Below, piece after piece: positions 63,783-64,000 of a DNA stretch of 64,000 nucleotides (position 1 is the stretch's first letter; every line of letters starts with the position of its first letter). The notes beneath the pieces are model-generated. The model was not told the origin of the DNA. It did not search any database and saw only the letters and a program-made list of their open reading frames with translations. The position numbers and the translations under genes are program-made. Source of the DNA: Psychrobacter sp. APC 3426 (GTDB lineage: Bacteria > Pseudomonadota > Gammaproteobacteria > Pseudomonadales > Moraxellaceae); contig NZ_JASDCF010000008.1 of NCBI RefSeq assembly GCF_030408035.1, positions 39,959 to 103,958 on the forward strand, given 5' to 3'.

Positions 63783-64000
63783 TCAGTTCAAAATAAAATT
63801 GTTATGGTTAGGACAAACATCATAAAACAACTTGGATAAGTCATTTTCCAACCAGCCTTGGCGTAGAAGCTTCACCTGAGCCCATTTTTTCTCGATAGGG
63901 TTCAGATCAGGGCTGTACGGCGGTAGCCAAAGAATACGATGACCATGCCTGTTCAGTAGCTTTTGAATGCGTTTATTCTTATGAAATCTGGCATTATCCA
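63783..64000 (-). mobile_element. IS630-family transposase, 3' end, cut by window edge
   Basis: Reading the minus strand from the edge gives about 72 codons: DNARFHKNKRIQKLLNRHG, then RILWLPPYSPDLNPIEKKWA, then QVKLLRQGWL, ending FILN and TGA at 63783-63785. The DNARFHK block contains the second catalytic Asp and NPIEKKWA the catalytic Glu of the DDE triad, characteristic of IS630/Tc1-like transposases. The frame is open to the window edge. The left terminal inverted repeat should lie between 63724 and 63783 but cannot be defined without the other end. Confidence 0.9.

Overview
The window reads as a chromosomal segment of a gammaproteobacterium of the Moraxellaceae, most like Psychrobacter. 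The basis is gene content (prfB, carAB, greA, gcvTHP, recR-ybaB, rnd, hmp), moderate GC with AT-rich intergenic DNA, and the overall look of the proteins. The genus is inferred from familiarity, not from a database search. No rRNA, tRNA, CRISPR array or prophage was recognised. The only mobile DNA seen is the 3' end of an IS630-type transposase gene at the right edge.

Layout. 0-2.6 kb: a minus-strand acyl-CoA ligase and an SDR dehydrogenase, probably for beta-oxidation. 2.8-8.2 kb: housekeeping genes, including topoisomerase IB, GNAT, ppnP, prfB with an intact programmed +1 frameshift, a HAD phosphatase and a gamma-carbonic-anhydrase-like protein. 8.9-14.4 kb: carA, carB and greA. 14.7-16.5 kb: an exported DUF11-like protein and an unknown membrane protein. 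16.8-19.0 kb: a radical SAM protein and a DUF4130 protein that form a little-studied presumptive DNA repair pair. 19.2-20.6 kb: a glycosyltransferase with a repetitive tail.

20.8-41.5 kb is a catabolic island. It holds puuR-puuD facing puuA-puuB, an NhaC-type transporter, aguB, aguA, a Sad-like aldehyde dehydrogenase, an APC permease, gabT, gabD, an IclR regulator, an acetylpolyamine-amidohydrolase-like enzyme, a class III CoA transferase, gcdH and a second IclR regulator. Together these can take agmatine to putrescine, on through gamma-glutamylated intermediates to GABA, and then to succinate. GabT/GabD may also work as DavT/DavD on C5 compounds, with the CoA transferase and GcdH finishing glutarate to crotonyl-CoA.

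42.0-50.1 kb: an FMN-dependent glutamate-synthase-like protein, a DUF2233 lipoprotein, flavohaemoprotein Hmp with an NsrR-like palindrome upstream, a MoxR/VWA pair, a membrane protein and YcgL. 50.4-56.6 kb: a tandem glycine riboswitch followed by gcvT, gcvH, a nitroreductase and gcvP. 56.8-61.5 kb: an alpha/beta hydrolase, then minus-strand metZ, ybaB, recR and rnd. 62.0-63.6 kb: a phospholipase-D-family lipoprotein, followed by the truncated IS630 transposase.

The points most worth a second look are the radical SAM/DUF4130 pair, whose radical SAM member ends in a sliding-clamp-binding-like QLALF motif; the glycine riboswitch with an enlarged first aptamer and a 66-nt closed linker; the combined C4/C5 polyamine island; and a 66-bp imperfect palindrome at 15.8 kb that looks like a non-coding mobile repeat.
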